In this document: positions 43,271-57,068 of the stretch, one piece after another
Layout of the letters: the number at the start of each line of letters is the position of its first letter
Position numbering within the stretch: position 1 is the first letter of the stretch
Assembly (NCBI GenBank): GCA_033439795.1
Contig: JAUTDP010000006.1
Location: 2,542,001 to 2,606,000, forward strand
Direction of reading: 5' to 3'
DNA length: 64,000 nt
Origin: Sordaria brevicollis
Taxonomy: Eukaryota > Ascomycota > Sordariomycetes > Sordariales > Sordariaceae
The notes under the pieces: model-generated
What the model was told of the DNA's origin: nothing
Database searches by the model: none
Seen by the model: only the letters and a program-made list of their open reading frames with translations
Made by a program: the position numbers and the translations under genes

Positions 43271-45860
43271 TATTGAGATGGGGCGGATAAACAGGTACAA
43301 GGGTATACGGCTAGACAGCAGATTTTTTCCGAATTTTTTCGAAAATTTTTCGTAGTTTTTTATTCTGGAGGAATTCTTCTAGGGATTTTCCTTAGTTATA
43401 ATTTAAGAAAAGAGGTATAAGATAAGGATGCATTATAATAAATTGATTTAAAGGAAGTATAATAGTAGTATATTGAGTAGATTAAGAAAGAAAGTTGTAG
43501 AATAAATTTCGGATTTTTATATGGTAAGAAGGAAAGTTCTAAAGGAATAAAAGGAGAGAAGGGTAATTAGAAAGAAAAGAAGGAAGGTTAAATAACTTTT
43601 ACTAGAATAATAATTAAATTTTATTTAATTTTTAAAATAAAAATCTTCTTTAATTTAGTAAAAATTAGCTCCTTAATTAAGTTTTTGAGATTTTTTAACT
43701 TTAGTTCTATAATAGGTAAAAGAAAAGATATAATTAAATTAAAAAAGATATTCCTATTATTAAATTATTCTTTTCTCTTTTATAAATTTACTCTTCTCTT
43801 TATTCTTTTAATTTTATTAGAAGTTTTTAATATGGCTCCTTTTTTAATTATTATAATAATAGTAGTTATTTAGGGTTATTTTTCTTCTCTATTTTAAATA
43901 ATAATAAGGACGAAATTGAATTTTAAATTTTTAATTAAATTAGTTAAAGTGGATTTAATATTTTAAAACGATAAGATTAAGAATTTTAGTAATCCGATAA
44001 TTGTAAAAAAAAAAATAATAGAGAATAAATATCGAAATAGAAATAGAAATATATTATCCTAAATATACCGCGGGATTCGCTATAGAGATAAAGTAGTATA
44101 TAGGATGAGTATAAATATAATTATAGCCCTTTTAATATTAGTTATTATATATTATGAAAGCGTCCTTAGAAATTAAATTAAAAATAGATTATAGATTTAA
44201 AAGATTTATAATTTTCGATATTAAGCGAATAATAACTAATTAGCCGAGGATTTGATAATAAATTCCCGGTTCCGAAGCCGATAATTGAAATAATATTATT
44301 ATTAAATTAGAAATTTCGCTTCGATTTTAATATTAAATTTATATTTTATTTAAATTCGGTAGAAGGGTATATATAAACGAATAATAACCGGCGCTAGGGT
44401 TTCGAATATATAAAATATTTATTTAATAATTTTAAAAATTTTATTTTAATACGCGTCGTTAAAATTTTTAAAATATAATATATTTATTTAACGGTTTTAA
44501 ACCCCTTTATATTGGTATATAGTGGTTTATTTGATTGAATTTAATATATATTATATTATCCGATATTAATTGAGGTATAATTTCTCTTTTATTAGTAAAG
44601 GGTTAAATTTTGTATAAAGATATAGCGGTATTTTATATTAATATTTATTTAATAAAAGGTTCCCCCTGAATATTTTTTACTATTTTATATTCTTTATTAA
44701 CGATAAATTAATAGGATATTCGTTAATATTAGTATTAAAATTAATGATTTTTATTTATAATAATTTTTAATTAATAATTAATTTGCTTATTATATTTATT
44801 AATCTTTTTTTTATATTTCCTTCTTCGCCTTTTTATTTATTTCCCCCTATATTTCCTATACGTTTTTTACCCTCTTCCCCCTTAAATATAATAAATTCTA
44901 ATTAAGTTTTTAATTATTAGATTTATCCCGAGAATAAGGATAGTAATAGTTAGGATTAGTAATAGAATTCTAATTCCGCTTTGAATTAAACGATTATAAT
45001 GTTCTTTATATATTTTTTAAAGGGCTTTAACTTTAAGAAGAAATTTGGAAATAAGAATATTATTAAATTTTTTTTAAATTTCGAGGATAAAATAAATTTC
45101 GTTAAATAATATAATAATAAAGAAAAGATTAATATATAGTACTGATAATATAAGCCTTAATCCCGAAATATTATTAAGGGTATTATTCGCTTTATAAAGA
45201 AAAAGAACGAACCCGTTATATAAATAAAGTTTTATAATAAATTTTGTACTATTTATTGTATTTACGACCTTAAATAGATAGATTCTAATATAAATAAATT
45301 TTAGGACTTTTATTGTGAATATATTGAAAATAATAAGAAAACCGTTAATAATATTATTTTTAAATATTATTAATTATTAATTTGGAAAAAGTAAATTAAT
45401 TAGGAAGTTAATGAGAAATTAGTAATTAAATGCTTTTATAAAAAATTATTTTACCGCTACCGTATTAATTTTATTATTTATTTCGGTAAGGATAAAGATA
45501 AATTCTTTAAAATAACGTAGATTAATTTTTCTATAAAGTTTTTTAATTGGATTATTACCTATTATCGACGGGAAGATAATAATTCCGACTTTAATTCTAA
45601 TAACTTTTCTAATTCCTTTAGCAATAGCAATAGTAATAAAGATAATAAGGTAGTAGAGAAGATTATTATTATTAAAATTAAAATTTCTAATAGTAAGAAG
45701 GATTTTAATAAAAAGAAGATTACGACCGTTAAATCGGAAATTATTAAAGAATTTATTATTATAAACGCTTTAATTAACAGTTTTTAAAATATATAAATTA
45801 TTTATATTAAAGTAGCGAATTAATAAGTTAAGAATTTTAAAAATCGTTTCCGAAATTTCT
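43271..45860 (+). repeat. 2.6-kb dispersed repeat, copy 1 (retroelement-like)
   Basis: This matches 60,166-62,752 in the same orientation over its whole length (2,590 versus 2,587 bp). Both begin TATTGAGATGGGGCGG, which could be a TGTTGAG.. LTR start after a G-to-A change. Decayed coding text in the second half is the same in both copies (text like FYNKF.TIYRTYD and YRINLIIYFGK), resembling a gag-type protein, but I cannot name the family. Copy 1 stops abruptly at 45,860, where an LTR-like TGTCAG sequence begins. It differs from copy 2 mainly by T where copy 2 keeps C. Confidence 0.85.
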
Positions 45861-46160
45861 TGTCAGATGGCACAAGCTCATAGCGTAAAGTCCTTAATAA
45901 ATTAAATGATTATAGAATACGATAATTAATTCAGGAGAGAAATCGAATCGAAGCTCGACCTCTCGGCTATTTACTTATATATAAGAGTCAATTCGGGTCG
46001 TCCCTAACCCGACTCTTACGATACTTAAAAAAGAAGGTAAATCTACGACTAATTTAATATCGAATCGTAATTTATTTCGATCTATTCCCTTCTTTCCTTT
46101 ATAATTACCCCCTACGTTAACTTACTACCGTCCCGGTAATTCGTTTAAATATATACCCTT
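45861..46160 (+). mobile_element. LTR-like sequence interrupting repeat copy 1
   Basis: Begins TGTCAGATGGCACAAGC precisely where homology between the two 2.6-kb repeat copies ends, as expected for an LTR element inserted there. It keeps more GC than its surroundings. It has a TATA-like TATATATAAG (about 45,976-45,985) followed by a hairpin (45,982-46,018: TAAGAGT..CGGGT pairing with ACCCG..ACTCTTA), a layout seen in LTR promoters. No second copy of this LTR is found in the window, so a solo LTR, a truncated element or a partner mutated beyond recognition are all possible. The right-hand limit is approximate. Confidence 0.45.
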
Positions 46161-48600
46161 ATTATTTACTTATTTAAATCCCGAATTTTATATTATTTAT
46201 CCTCTATAGGCCGATTTAATTATTTACTTCTTCGATATTATACTTAGTAATTTAAACGACGATTTTATTAATATTATTATATATATCGTTTCTATAAACT
46301 TCGAATTCCTAATTAGCGAATGGGCCGTTAGCGATATATATAAATACTTTATTATTATAATTATAAACGTCGCGGATATCCTATTTATTATTATTAATAT
46401 TTTAGGTTTTAAAGCGGTTATTAATTATAATTATTTTAAAATTAATTTAAATATAAATTAGGTCGGCGTAAGAATATTATTTAATTAAATTATATAATCC
46501 TTTAAGGGTATAATCTTTTATTATATTTTAAATAATTTAATAATATTTATTAACCTATTTATAATTATTAAAACGTAAATAATTTATTAATATTAATTTA
46601 AGCGCCTACTTTTACCTTTCGGCGTTATTTTTAAGGGAATTAATTTCCTCCTATTAATTTTTATTTTACTCTTTAAAATATTTAATATATTCGGTTAATT
46701 TATTAAATACTTCTTAATTATAATTCGGGGTCGTATCGGCGGCTAATTTAAGGGGAAATTGAATTCTAATATAATTACGACCGAAGAAAATACGTTACGG
46801 AGTCGAAATAATTCGGTTAATTATAATTATATTAAAAAATTTATTTATAACCGGAATAATATTTATATTAGAAGCCGTTTTATTATAAATAAAACGGTTA
46901 TTAAAATCGATTATATTTATATTTAAATTTTAATCCGGTTTAAAATTCGGCGATAAATTTACTTCGGAAAATAAATTTATAATTAAGGAGGATTTAAAAC
47001 GCTTAAAAATTTTAAAATTTAGGTCGGAGATAAATTATTTCCTTTTAATTATATAATCGGCGGTAAAAATTTTAACGAAACCAGTCGATTTAATTAGGGT
47101 ATTTTAAATAGAAATAATAATTCGAATCGGAGGGGTAATAAAATTTTTAAGTTTAATATAGCCAATAATATTAAAAATATTAAAGATTTTAATTCCTAAT
47201 ATTATTAAAGTATTTAAAAGAGTAATTTTATTAATTTAAAGAATTAAATTAAATTTAATTACGGTAATAAACTTATTAATAATATTATTAAACGATAAAT
47301 TACCGAAGACGATATTATATAAAATAACGGGCTATTTAATTAAAATGATTTATAATTTACTATTTAAAAGTAAATTTAATTTTTTAAACGCGTTAATCTA
47401 AAATTACTTAACGGGGGTTAATCCTTTTATAATAAATATTAACTCCTTAAGTTTAATATAGCGTATATTAATTTAAATTCCTTTAAATTCGGCCTCCGAA
47501 TCGGTATTAAAAATAATTTTATCGAATTCGGCCAAAATTACGTTCTTTTTTATCTAATCCTTAAATTTATTAATATTCTCTTTATAAACGTTCTATTTAG
47601 TTTAAAATTCGGCGTTTTAATAAATAAAATATTTCTACATAATAATAAAAGCTTTATTATTTATATCCTTTTTAATAATGATATTAATATCGAAATTAGC
47701 GTCGAATTAATATACTTCGACGTATTTCTTTAAAACGAAATTTAAAAGAAGTTTAATATATTATTCGTAATTTTTCGATATTTTAACGTCCTATTTATAT
47801 TAAATTAATTTAAAGTTCGCTTTATATTAACGTATATAAAAAAGTATTTTATAAACCTTTATACCGGTCTTTTTATTCTATTTATCCTATTCGCGGAAAG
47901 ACTTTAATAATTTTATAATTTAATACGCTACGGTTATTACAACCTAAATAATAATATCCGGCTTATAGAATAAATTTCCTATAATTTCTATAAAGTAAAT
48001 TCTATCTTTAATTACGCTTAGAAACCTAATAATCTCTTTATAATATTTCGTTTATAAAATTTAAGAATTATTAATCGCGTAAATAATTAAAATTGCTTCG
48101 GCTCATTTTCTATCGTCGTTATAAAGGTTATAGAATATTTTACTTTAATTAAATTATAAACGTTTAAAAACGTTTAAATTTCAATTTGATTTACCTAGAA
48201 TATAATTAACTTAATTTAAAACGCGCCAACCTTTTTAATTTTATATTTCGCGGATTACCTTTATAATATTAAAAATAAAGAGGTTAAAAATAATAGGATT
48301 ATTATTATACGTATAAATAATAGAGCGGCGTAAACGTACCAATTTATTTTAATTCGGTATAATTAAATCGTTTACAATAATCGTTATAATAATTAATTTT
48401 AAATTATAAATTTATTTTAATCGTATAATTTAATTAAAGTATTTAAAGATAGGAAAAAATTTAGCCGAAGGTTAATTTATACGCGTTAAATATTATAGGG
48501 TAAATCGTATTATAATTTACGTACAGTAAATAATTAATATTTAATTACTTTATTAGTTTAAAATAAATTAAATTTAAGGAGGGAAAGTACGTCCAATTTC
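46161..48600. repeat. RIP-degraded AT-rich DNA next to the chromovirus
   Basis: No usable frame. It may hold the 3' end and 3' LTR of the minus-strand chromovirus, or the body of the element whose LTR starts at 45,861. I could not find matching LTR pairs. Confidence 0.5.
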
Positions 48601-49847
48601 CTTTTTAAATAATATATCATTTAAATACTATAAATTAATATAATTAAATCCGGTTCTTCGGGTTTTTTGAATTCGTTAAATTAAATAGGGAGCCGCGCTT
48701 TATATTCTTTAATTAATTACCAACTATTTTTTATAAAACCTATTTTTCTAATTATATTATAAAGTTCCTAAATATTCAATTCGTAATTATAACTTTTCTA
48801 TTTTACCCTATAATCAATATATAATCCGTTCTTTATTTAAACCGTTCGCCGTCTTAATAATCGCTTTACTTCGTAAAAATAGAATTAATTATCGTTTCCC
48901 TTAATAAATACGCAATCTAATTTATTATTCCCTTTTTTACCGAATAGGTCTTCGCTTTTAAAATATTTATAAAAGTATATTAGGGAAATTATTTTATAAA
49001 TCCTTTATGTTTTTAATATATTAAATTTATAAATTAAATCGTTAATTTTGCATATTACTTTAAAAAGGCCAATTTTCTATTAATTAAATTTTCGTAAAAA
49101 TTTACTTATAAAGTTATACCCTTTATAAAATTAGATTATTATTTTATTTCTAATTTTAAAGGATAAAAGCCGGTATAATTTATTATATAGGAATTTATAT
49201 TTTATAGCGGCCCAATTTAGGGCGTTACTAATTTTTTAATTATATAGTTTTCGTATTACTTTAAAATTATAATCTTCCAAATTTTAGAATTTAATAAAAT
49301 TTAGGGTAATATTAGGCTTAAAACCGAATATTAATTCGTTCGGGATTAAATTTAACGGAATAAATAAAGAATTATTTATATTATATTAGAACGTTAATAA
49401 AATATTAGGCTAAAATATATCGAAGTTATTAGCGGTATAATATTTAATAACGAATTCTACTTTTTAATTTCTCATTTCGTTTTTTCCATTAATTTAAGAA
49501 TATTATACCATAATATATATTAATTTATAATTTAATTTATCGAATATAGTTTTTTAAGCTTCGGATAGGAATTTTAAATTTCGATCGCTAATTACTACGT
49601 AGAATAAACTTTAATTATAAAGTAATAATATCATTACGAATTTTTTTACTTAATCCTTCGCCGAATAAATTATTTTCCTTAAAATTAGAATAACTTTTTT
49701 ATTAAAAGCGTAAACGACTATTATAAACGAATTAAAATTCTCTCTTCCTTATATCGTCGACGCGTAGGGTTATTTAGGTAAGCCTATTATAAAATTAATA
49801 TAAATTATATAATATAGAATTAATTTAAAAATTACGGGTTAGAATTA

Positions 49848-50417
49848 GAGAAATTCTATTTGTACGGACCTAAAATCTATTGTACGGACCCCCGCTTTTT
49901 CTCCCGCTTTAATTAGCCGCGTTAACGCCGTATCCTTTCCCAACCTCGAATAGCGCCTTCGCAACCTCGAATAGCGCCTTCGCATTTGCGACAGGGCTTT
50001 CGCAACCCCGAACAGCGCCTTCGCACTTGTAATAAAGCTTTCGCAACCCCGAATAGCGCCTTCGCAACCCTAAACATTCTTTTCATTCTTACTATACGAA
50101 ATTTCACGCGATAAGATATTCTATTCCCAAAAGCGATTGAAATTTGGCGCGGAATTGAAAGAAGGTAAAGGATAAGATGCGATAGCGATTCCAATTGAGT
50201 GCATTCCAATTGGAGTTCCCGTTAGAGGAATATAAGGCTTTATGTTACGAAAATGCGATTCGGGGTTGCGAAGGCGCTATTCGGGGCTGCGAAAGCCCTA
50301 TCGCAAATGCGAAGGCGCTATCGCAAATGCGAAAGCCTTATCCGGGTCTTATCGGGCGGGAAAAAAAGCGGGGGTCCGTACAAATAGATTTTTAGGTCCG
50401 TACAAATAGAGTTTCTC
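49848..50417. mobile_element. 570-bp terminal-inverted-repeat element with TA target duplication
   Basis: Both ends read GAGAAA(T/C)TCTATTTGTACGG inward and continue as inverted repeats for about 60 bp, ending near CCCCCGCTTTTT..CCCGC. Each end is flanked by TA (49,846-49,847 and 50,418-50,419), the duplication made by Tc1/mariner-type transposases, so this is probably a MITE of that group. The interior carries arrays of GCG(C/A)CTTCGCAA-type units on the left and their inverted counterparts on the right. Composition is much richer in GC than the surrounding RIP-mutated integrase. There is no transposase frame. Confidence 0.8.
49935..50065 (+). repeat. Subterminal repeat array within the TIR element
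   Basis: Several imperfect units of about 20-30 bp, such as CGAATAGCGCCTTCGCAACC, run in tandem; the inverted counterpart lies at about 50,250-50,345 (GCGAAGGCGCTATTCGGGG). Subterminal repeats of this kind are typical transposase binding sites, which is inference here. Confidence 0.65.
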
Positions 50418-53000
50418 TAGAATTAACCGGGAATCGCTTTACAATTTATCTTTAATTCATTATATTTAGGGTAGTAGGAAATATACATTTTAAATTAACG
50501 TAATAATTATAGAATCGATAAACCCTTTAATTCTTTCGTTATTTGGAATGGGTTAAAATAATATTTATTATTATAAACTATTTTAAAGATTAATTTAAAA
50601 TAATTATACGGTATATATAATCGAATCGCGCTATTATATATTTTATAATATAGTAAACTGTTTTTAAAGAATTAATATTTAAAATATCGGTCTTTAGGGA
50701 AATTATAGCGTACGTTCTTTTTGGCGTAGAGTTTTAATTTTTTTATAATTTAGGAATAATAAATATTTTCTATATAGCTTTTAATAAAATCCGTTTTAAT
50801 TTCGTCTATTATTTGGATATGAATTAAATATATAGAGTTTTTTTATATATCGTTTAATTCGCTAACCTTTAGGTCGGAGTAAAATACTTTAAATAATAAT
50901 TAGGATAGGGTATTTAAAATTATATTAATTTTATTAAGGATATATTATAAATTAAAATCGAATTAAGATAAGTAAATTAAAATTATAATTAATTTCGGAT
51001 TAAATTTAATTAAATTTATTATTTTTAACGTAATTTAGCGGACGATATTAATAATTACTTTATAATTAGTAAAAACGATTATTAATTTATAATATAATTA
51101 AATAATTTATTTTATTATTTTATAAATTTATATAAAATAAGCGACTTCGAATTTTATAGGCTAATACCGCTTCTTAGCGTTCGAAAACCGCTTATTATAA
51201 AATATAATCGGTTTAATATTTTTAATAAAGAAAGATTTACCGTCCTAAGAATTATTTTTTAAATAGAAAATAATTAAATTAAAATTAAATTCGAATAATA
51301 CGTTAATTTTATAGAACGTTTAACGGCTTAAATAGTAATAAAAAAGGATTTACTCTTTATAAAATTAGCTTTATAAAATTTTAAAGGCTTTTTTCTCCTA
51401 TTAAATAGGCTTAAAAATAATTATCTTCGTAAATTTTTAACGGATAAATTGGCTTTTATTTTTTAATATCCTTTTTTCCGCTTTAATTTATATTATAAGC
51501 GTAATTTTACGGTCCTTAAACGGTTTTACCTTTTAAGTAAATTAGGGTACGAATTTCTTAAAGAAATTACCGATACCGATATAACGCTTAAAATTAATTA
51601 AATCAGTAAGTATTTTAATATTCCAAATTACAATAATTCGGTCTTCGGTTATTATTAAACTAAATATTAATATTTTATAACCTAAAAAATAAATTAATAG
51701 GTAAATTATAAATAATTTCTTTATTACAATATTTAAATTAATTTTCTTAAATAGTTTTAGGATTATTTTAATATAGGCGAAATATTCTTTAATTATATTA
51801 TTAAAAACGATAATATCGTCGATATAAATTATTACGAAAATTTAATAGGGGTAGAATCGTTTTTTTATAAATTTTTAAACGTAAAATAGTAAATTCTTAT
51901 AATTTATTAAAATAATATTTAACCTTTTTAAACCTTTAGGGTTAATTAGGATTATTTTATTATAATAATAAGGATAAATAAAGAATTAATAAAAAAAGGT
52001 TAAATTATTAAAAATATTAATAAAACGTTTATTTTATATACGGGCGATAATAAAATCTTGAATTAGTAGAGGGTAAGAATTATTAATAATAATTTTATTA
52101 ATAAATTATTAATTAATAACGATTTTTATTTTACGTTTACTATTTATTATCCTTTAAATTACGAAATAAAAATATCCGAAGGAAGTAAAACGCTTTATTT
52201 ATTTTAACTTTCTATTTTCGTATATTTTATTAAACATTTTATTTAAAATTTTTATATCCTTTAAATTAAATTAATATAGGCGAAACGTAACCTTCTTACG
52301 GTATTAACTATCGATTAAATCGACGTATAATATTTCGTCCTCGTCGATAATAATAATATTAATACCGTTATAAACGTTATATTTATTAATTATTATTTTA
52401 ATTTTTTCGGTAAAAGCCGGGTCCTTTATATAAATTATAACGCCGAAATTAAATTTAATTTCAAGGATATTTTCAATTTTACCGATTTTTAAGGACGGAA
52501 TCCTAATTTAAATTTATTTTATTAAACGGAGCGAATTATCCTTTATTAAAAATTTATTTTCGGGAATTAATTTAATAATTTCCTCTACCGCTTTATTAAT
52601 TTTTAAATCTAATATAAAGGTTATTCTCTTTAATTCTTTTATATAATTAAATTCTTTTTCGATTTTTTTATTTATAACGGTTAATATAATTTAGGTTTGG
52701 TTAAAAGAAATCGATTTATATTTATCGAAATTAATATCCCGAATTATTCCGAATTATTAATTTTTATAAAATTATATTAAAATTAAATTTAAATTTACTA
52801 TTAAAATAAATTTAATTATATTTACGTCGAGGATATAATTACGGATATATTTATTTTAAAATACGAATATAAAATCCTTTAATATATTAATTAGTATAAT
52901 AATATTAAAATAAATATAATTTATAGGTATTTATATTTTATAATATAATAGAATTATTATATTATAATTAATTATAACCTTACGGGTAATTAGCTTTATT

Positions 53001-56000
53001 CTATTATAAATTTTAATAATTATACCGCAATACGAATCGACTTTCATTATATTAGATTTAAAATCGATTAAAATTACGTTCGGGACGGTTTAGAATATAC
53101 CGAATAAGAATTTAACCGGGAATTTATTAATAATTTAAATTTTAATACGGAATTTAATTCAAATTACTTTACTATTTATTATTTTTATTATAAATAAATC
53201 GAAATTTATTTATTATTTTAAAATTATATTATTTCCTATAATATCGAAATTCTTTTTAATTAAATTATCGAATTCGACGTTAACGTTTCCTCGAAGGAAA
53301 TTTCGGTCGATAAAAATATTAGAATAATTTATATTAATATAAATTATATATTCGAAGCCGAATTTAATAAATTAAATTATAATTTAAAGGAAAGTATATA
53401 ACGCTCCTTCGATTTTAAGGGGTATCGGTTTAATATTAATTATAAAGAGGTTAAGGCTAATTAACCTAGGGTTTATTACTATTATAACAGCGGCGTTTAA
53501 TTAAATAAATTATAATTTTAATTTAGGGCTATAATAATCGCTATTTAAAGTATATTAGAATATATAACGACGAATTTTAAATCGTTAGCGGTATTTTTTA
53601 TACGTAATTCGTTTTAAATTATTAAAAAATATAAAATAAATTAAAAATTAATTATGTTTATTAATTATATAATAAAACGCGGACGTAACATTAGCGTTAA
53701 TAAATATAAAAGTTTCCTCTTCGTTAAAATTAAAATAATAATCGTATTCTTTAAAATTTTAAATACGAAATTAACGGATTTCTTCGTCGAATTTATTACT
53801 TATATTAATAATAATTTTACGCTCTTTATCGGTTAAAAAAATACTATTAGAACGGCGTACGCCGGGTTTAATTTAACAGCGGTAAAAGCGTTTATATAAA
53901 TAACGAATTTAAAATAATTTTTTATTTCCTTTTTTTTAAAATTTACTTTTATTACGGGTTTTTTAACAGTCGGATTTCTTAGCGAAATTTTATTTTTATT
54001 TTTTTTATTAATTAAAACGGCGGTTTAAATTATAAAGCGGGTAATTTAAACCGTAATTATATATAATAATATTTATAAGGGTTAGGGCGGTTTATTAATA
54101 ATTTAATTTAATTATAACGTAATAAAAATCATTAAAAAATAAATATTAAATTTTAGGGGCGGGTAGAATTAAACGAATATTTTCGAATAAAGTGAATTTT
54201 CTTTCTAATTCGGCTTTTATAAAACGAATATTAAAATCGGTATTATAGCCGTTAAAATTATTAATTAAATTAAATCGATGGGTTTCGGCTTTTTATTCGA
54301 CGTATTTAATAAAATTATTAATTATTATATTATAAAACGGTTCCTAAATTAATTAACGTAAATTAGGGTAAATAGCGAATTAAATACGGGAATTAATATT
54401 AAAGGCGTCGTTATTTCTAAATTCGCAATTTTAACGTAGGATTTAAAAAATTATAACGCGGATTAACTTATTAATAATATAATCTTTATACGAATATTTA
54501 ATAAAATTAAATTTAATTAAAATTTAATTTTTTATCGGTTTAAAGCGGGCGATTAAAGCGGCCTTTTAAATATTTAAATCTATTTTATAGGTTATTCGCT
54601 ATTAAGGATTTAATTAGACTATTTATCAAATTTTAATTATTTTATAAAATAATTCATTAAAATTAAGGCATAAATATTCGATACGGGTTAAGGTTATAAT
54701 ATTCGATATAATAAATTCGAAGAATAAATAGACCGATTTATAATAAATATCCCCTTTATACGTATAGTACTTATAATTTTAATATTTAAATTTAAGTATA
54801 TCGGGGTAGAAAAAACCGGTTTATTTAATTTTTTATCTTTAGAAATTTCCATTAAAATTATTATAATTAAAAGCGTTATTAAAATTAGCGGCGAATTTAA
54901 TAGCGATTTAATTTAAAATTTAAACGTTATTATTAACGGTTATTATTATTATAATTTAAATTTTAATAATAAATTCGGCTTTGCCGAATTAATTTTATTA
55001 ATTTCCATTCTAGCTTTAATTAATATCCTAAAATTAATCCTCCTTTTAATTTTAGCCTTAAATTTAGCCGCGTCCTTAGGATTAAAAGCTATTATTATTT
55101 TAATTATATATATTTATATAGGACGTAGGGTTAAAAAATTTTACTTTAAAATCAAAATCCAAATTGGGTTATTTTATATTTCGTTTAAATATAATTTAAA
55201 TGGTATTAATTAAAGGTTTTATAAATTTAGGGATTTAATTAACCATTTTCGATAAAAAAATTATTAAATTTAATAACGGCTTTTAAAATATTTAAAACCG
55301 TAATTAATTCGATTTAATTAAAACGTTTAATAAATTTTAAATTAATTATTAATAATTATTATAAGAAATTTTTAATATTATATCCGGCGAATAATTATTA
55401 AGAGAATATATCGAATTAATTAAAGGAGGAAAAAAATTTCGAAAAGGGTTACGAAATTGGGATAGAATTTTTTCCTTTTTTTTATTAATTTAATAGGGTA
55501 AAGACGGGGTAAAAATAATTTTACATTAATTCTTCGTTTTTTCCTCTACGCTCTTTATTTTATTAATTCCTTCTTTACTTTTACTTTTCGACCTATTAAA
55601 TTCTATTTCATAAAATTTAAATTAAAAACGAAAATTATTTTAAAGGAAGAATAACTTTATAACGGGTCGGTCTCGGTATTAAATAACGTCCTTATTATCT
55701 GTAACCGATTTTATAATTATTCGAAAATTTAAACCGGTATTTTTTATCGGTTTATTTTTAAAATTATTTCCTTAATAGAATTTTTAAATTAAATTTAAGC
55801 CGAGCGAATTAATAATTTAATCCTTTTAAAATAAGGGAGAATTTAGCGGTCGGGGTTTTTATTATATATAATTACTAATTTAAATTAATAAAGGAGGAGA
55901 TAGGGTATCGATTTATATAGGAAATAAATTACTATAAATTAACTACGGCTTATAATAAGCTTTAAAATTTTCTATATAATTCTAAAAATCTTTTATTAAT

Positions 56001-57068
56001 ATAAAAAATTAAATAAATACCCCCTACGGGTTTAAATTAAACTATATTATAATTAATATTTTAAGGGCGTTTAGGAATTCTTTATTATTTATATTAATTC
56101 GAAGTAAAATATATATTAATAATAATTATAATATATAGGAGGGTCCCCGAAATAAATATATTAGAAATTAAATCTTTTATATTATTATATAACGTATTTC
56201 GTTTTAATATTTAATTTACAATTTAAAAGAGCCGGGTAATTATAAATATAAAATATTTTTTAACCTAAGGGTTATATTAAAAACGAATTTAAATTCGATA
56301 TATTAATATCTTTTTACTTCGGGGCGGATTTTAATATTTAAAATATTAATAATAGTAGTAATTTAATTACGCTTTTCCGGTTTAAACTAGGTTTTAAATT
56401 CGAATTTAGTATTAATTTTATAATTAATTATTTGAAGCGTAGCTTCAATATGGTCTAGAGAACTTTATATTATAACACGGAGTAAGTAGAGCGTTGAGCG
56501 TAGTTTCTTTTATAATACCGTAACCCCCTGTAATAATCCTTATAAATTTACCCGAAGTTTACCCGCAGTTTTGCGTATTAGAATTGGTTAGAATTGCGAT
56601 TCCCTATATTTTAGGCGGTTAGGATTAATTAAATCGCAAATTGTAATATAGATATGCCTTATAGCCCGTTTTTTAGCATCGACTTTTATTAATAGGTTGA
56701 TTGCCCGTTTATTAGTAATAAGTAAATACGTTGCAATCCTTTTAGAAACTTAATTACCGCCTACGTAAATTAGACCTCGATTATAATAGGTACGTATTAT
56801 ATTATATTATATTACTTTCTAATTACCGCTTATATAACGTCGATTTCGATTATTCGTAAACGATATTACCTTTTTATAGACGAATAATACTTTTTTCAAT
56901 TCTATTTAGCAATTAAATAATAATTATAATAATTATAACGAATAATACCTTTTTTATTTTTATTTAATAATTAAATAATAATCGTAGGAATAAATAGTAA
57001 TATATATTTATCCGTCGTTTTATTTAATTTATTAACGGTATAAAAATTAGCTTTCTATTTTACGGATA
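53001..57068. repeat. RIP-degraded AT-rich DNA, probable gag and 5' part of the chromovirus
   Basis: No usable frame. From its place upstream of the pol relic on the minus strand it may hold protease, gag and a 5' LTR. A less mutated patch at about 56,430-56,530 contains a short hairpin (TTGAAGC GTA GCTTCAA, 56,432-56,448) and retained TG/CA steps; it could be the inner end of an LTR. Confidence 0.5.

Larger units (their letters stand above)
48600..53000 (-). mobile_element. RIP-degraded chromovirus-type Ty3/Gypsy pol relic
   Basis: On the minus strand, reading through stops, the domains follow Ty3/Gypsy order. First the RT active site IYIDDIIVFNN (YIDD at 51,826-51,815) followed by FLGYK (a Ty3 hallmark) and FKRYIGIGNFFKKFVP. 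Then RNase H text with FYNKRFSNAKKRYxPIKFEV (about 51,200-51,120) and an integrase with SDRDLKFLSEA-like text (about 49,590) and INGKNEMRN (about 49,490-49,460). Last is a chromodomain-like YEVKRLLRRRT..YRVKxKSY..ELNI (about 48,890-48,760). The chromodomain marks a chromovirus. The integrase is split by the TIR element at 49,848-50,417. Gag and protease should lie towards 53,000-56,000 but are not readable. Confidence 0.8.

Noticed and set aside
43685..43873. Short frames in the two repeat copies (also 60,550-60,768)
   Set aside because: They are similar because the repeats are similar; the text is degraded and interrupted, not a conserved small protein.
53654..53836. 60-codon frame in the AT block
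   Set aside because: Ile/Lys/Phe/Asn-rich chance frame in RIP-degraded DNA without domain.
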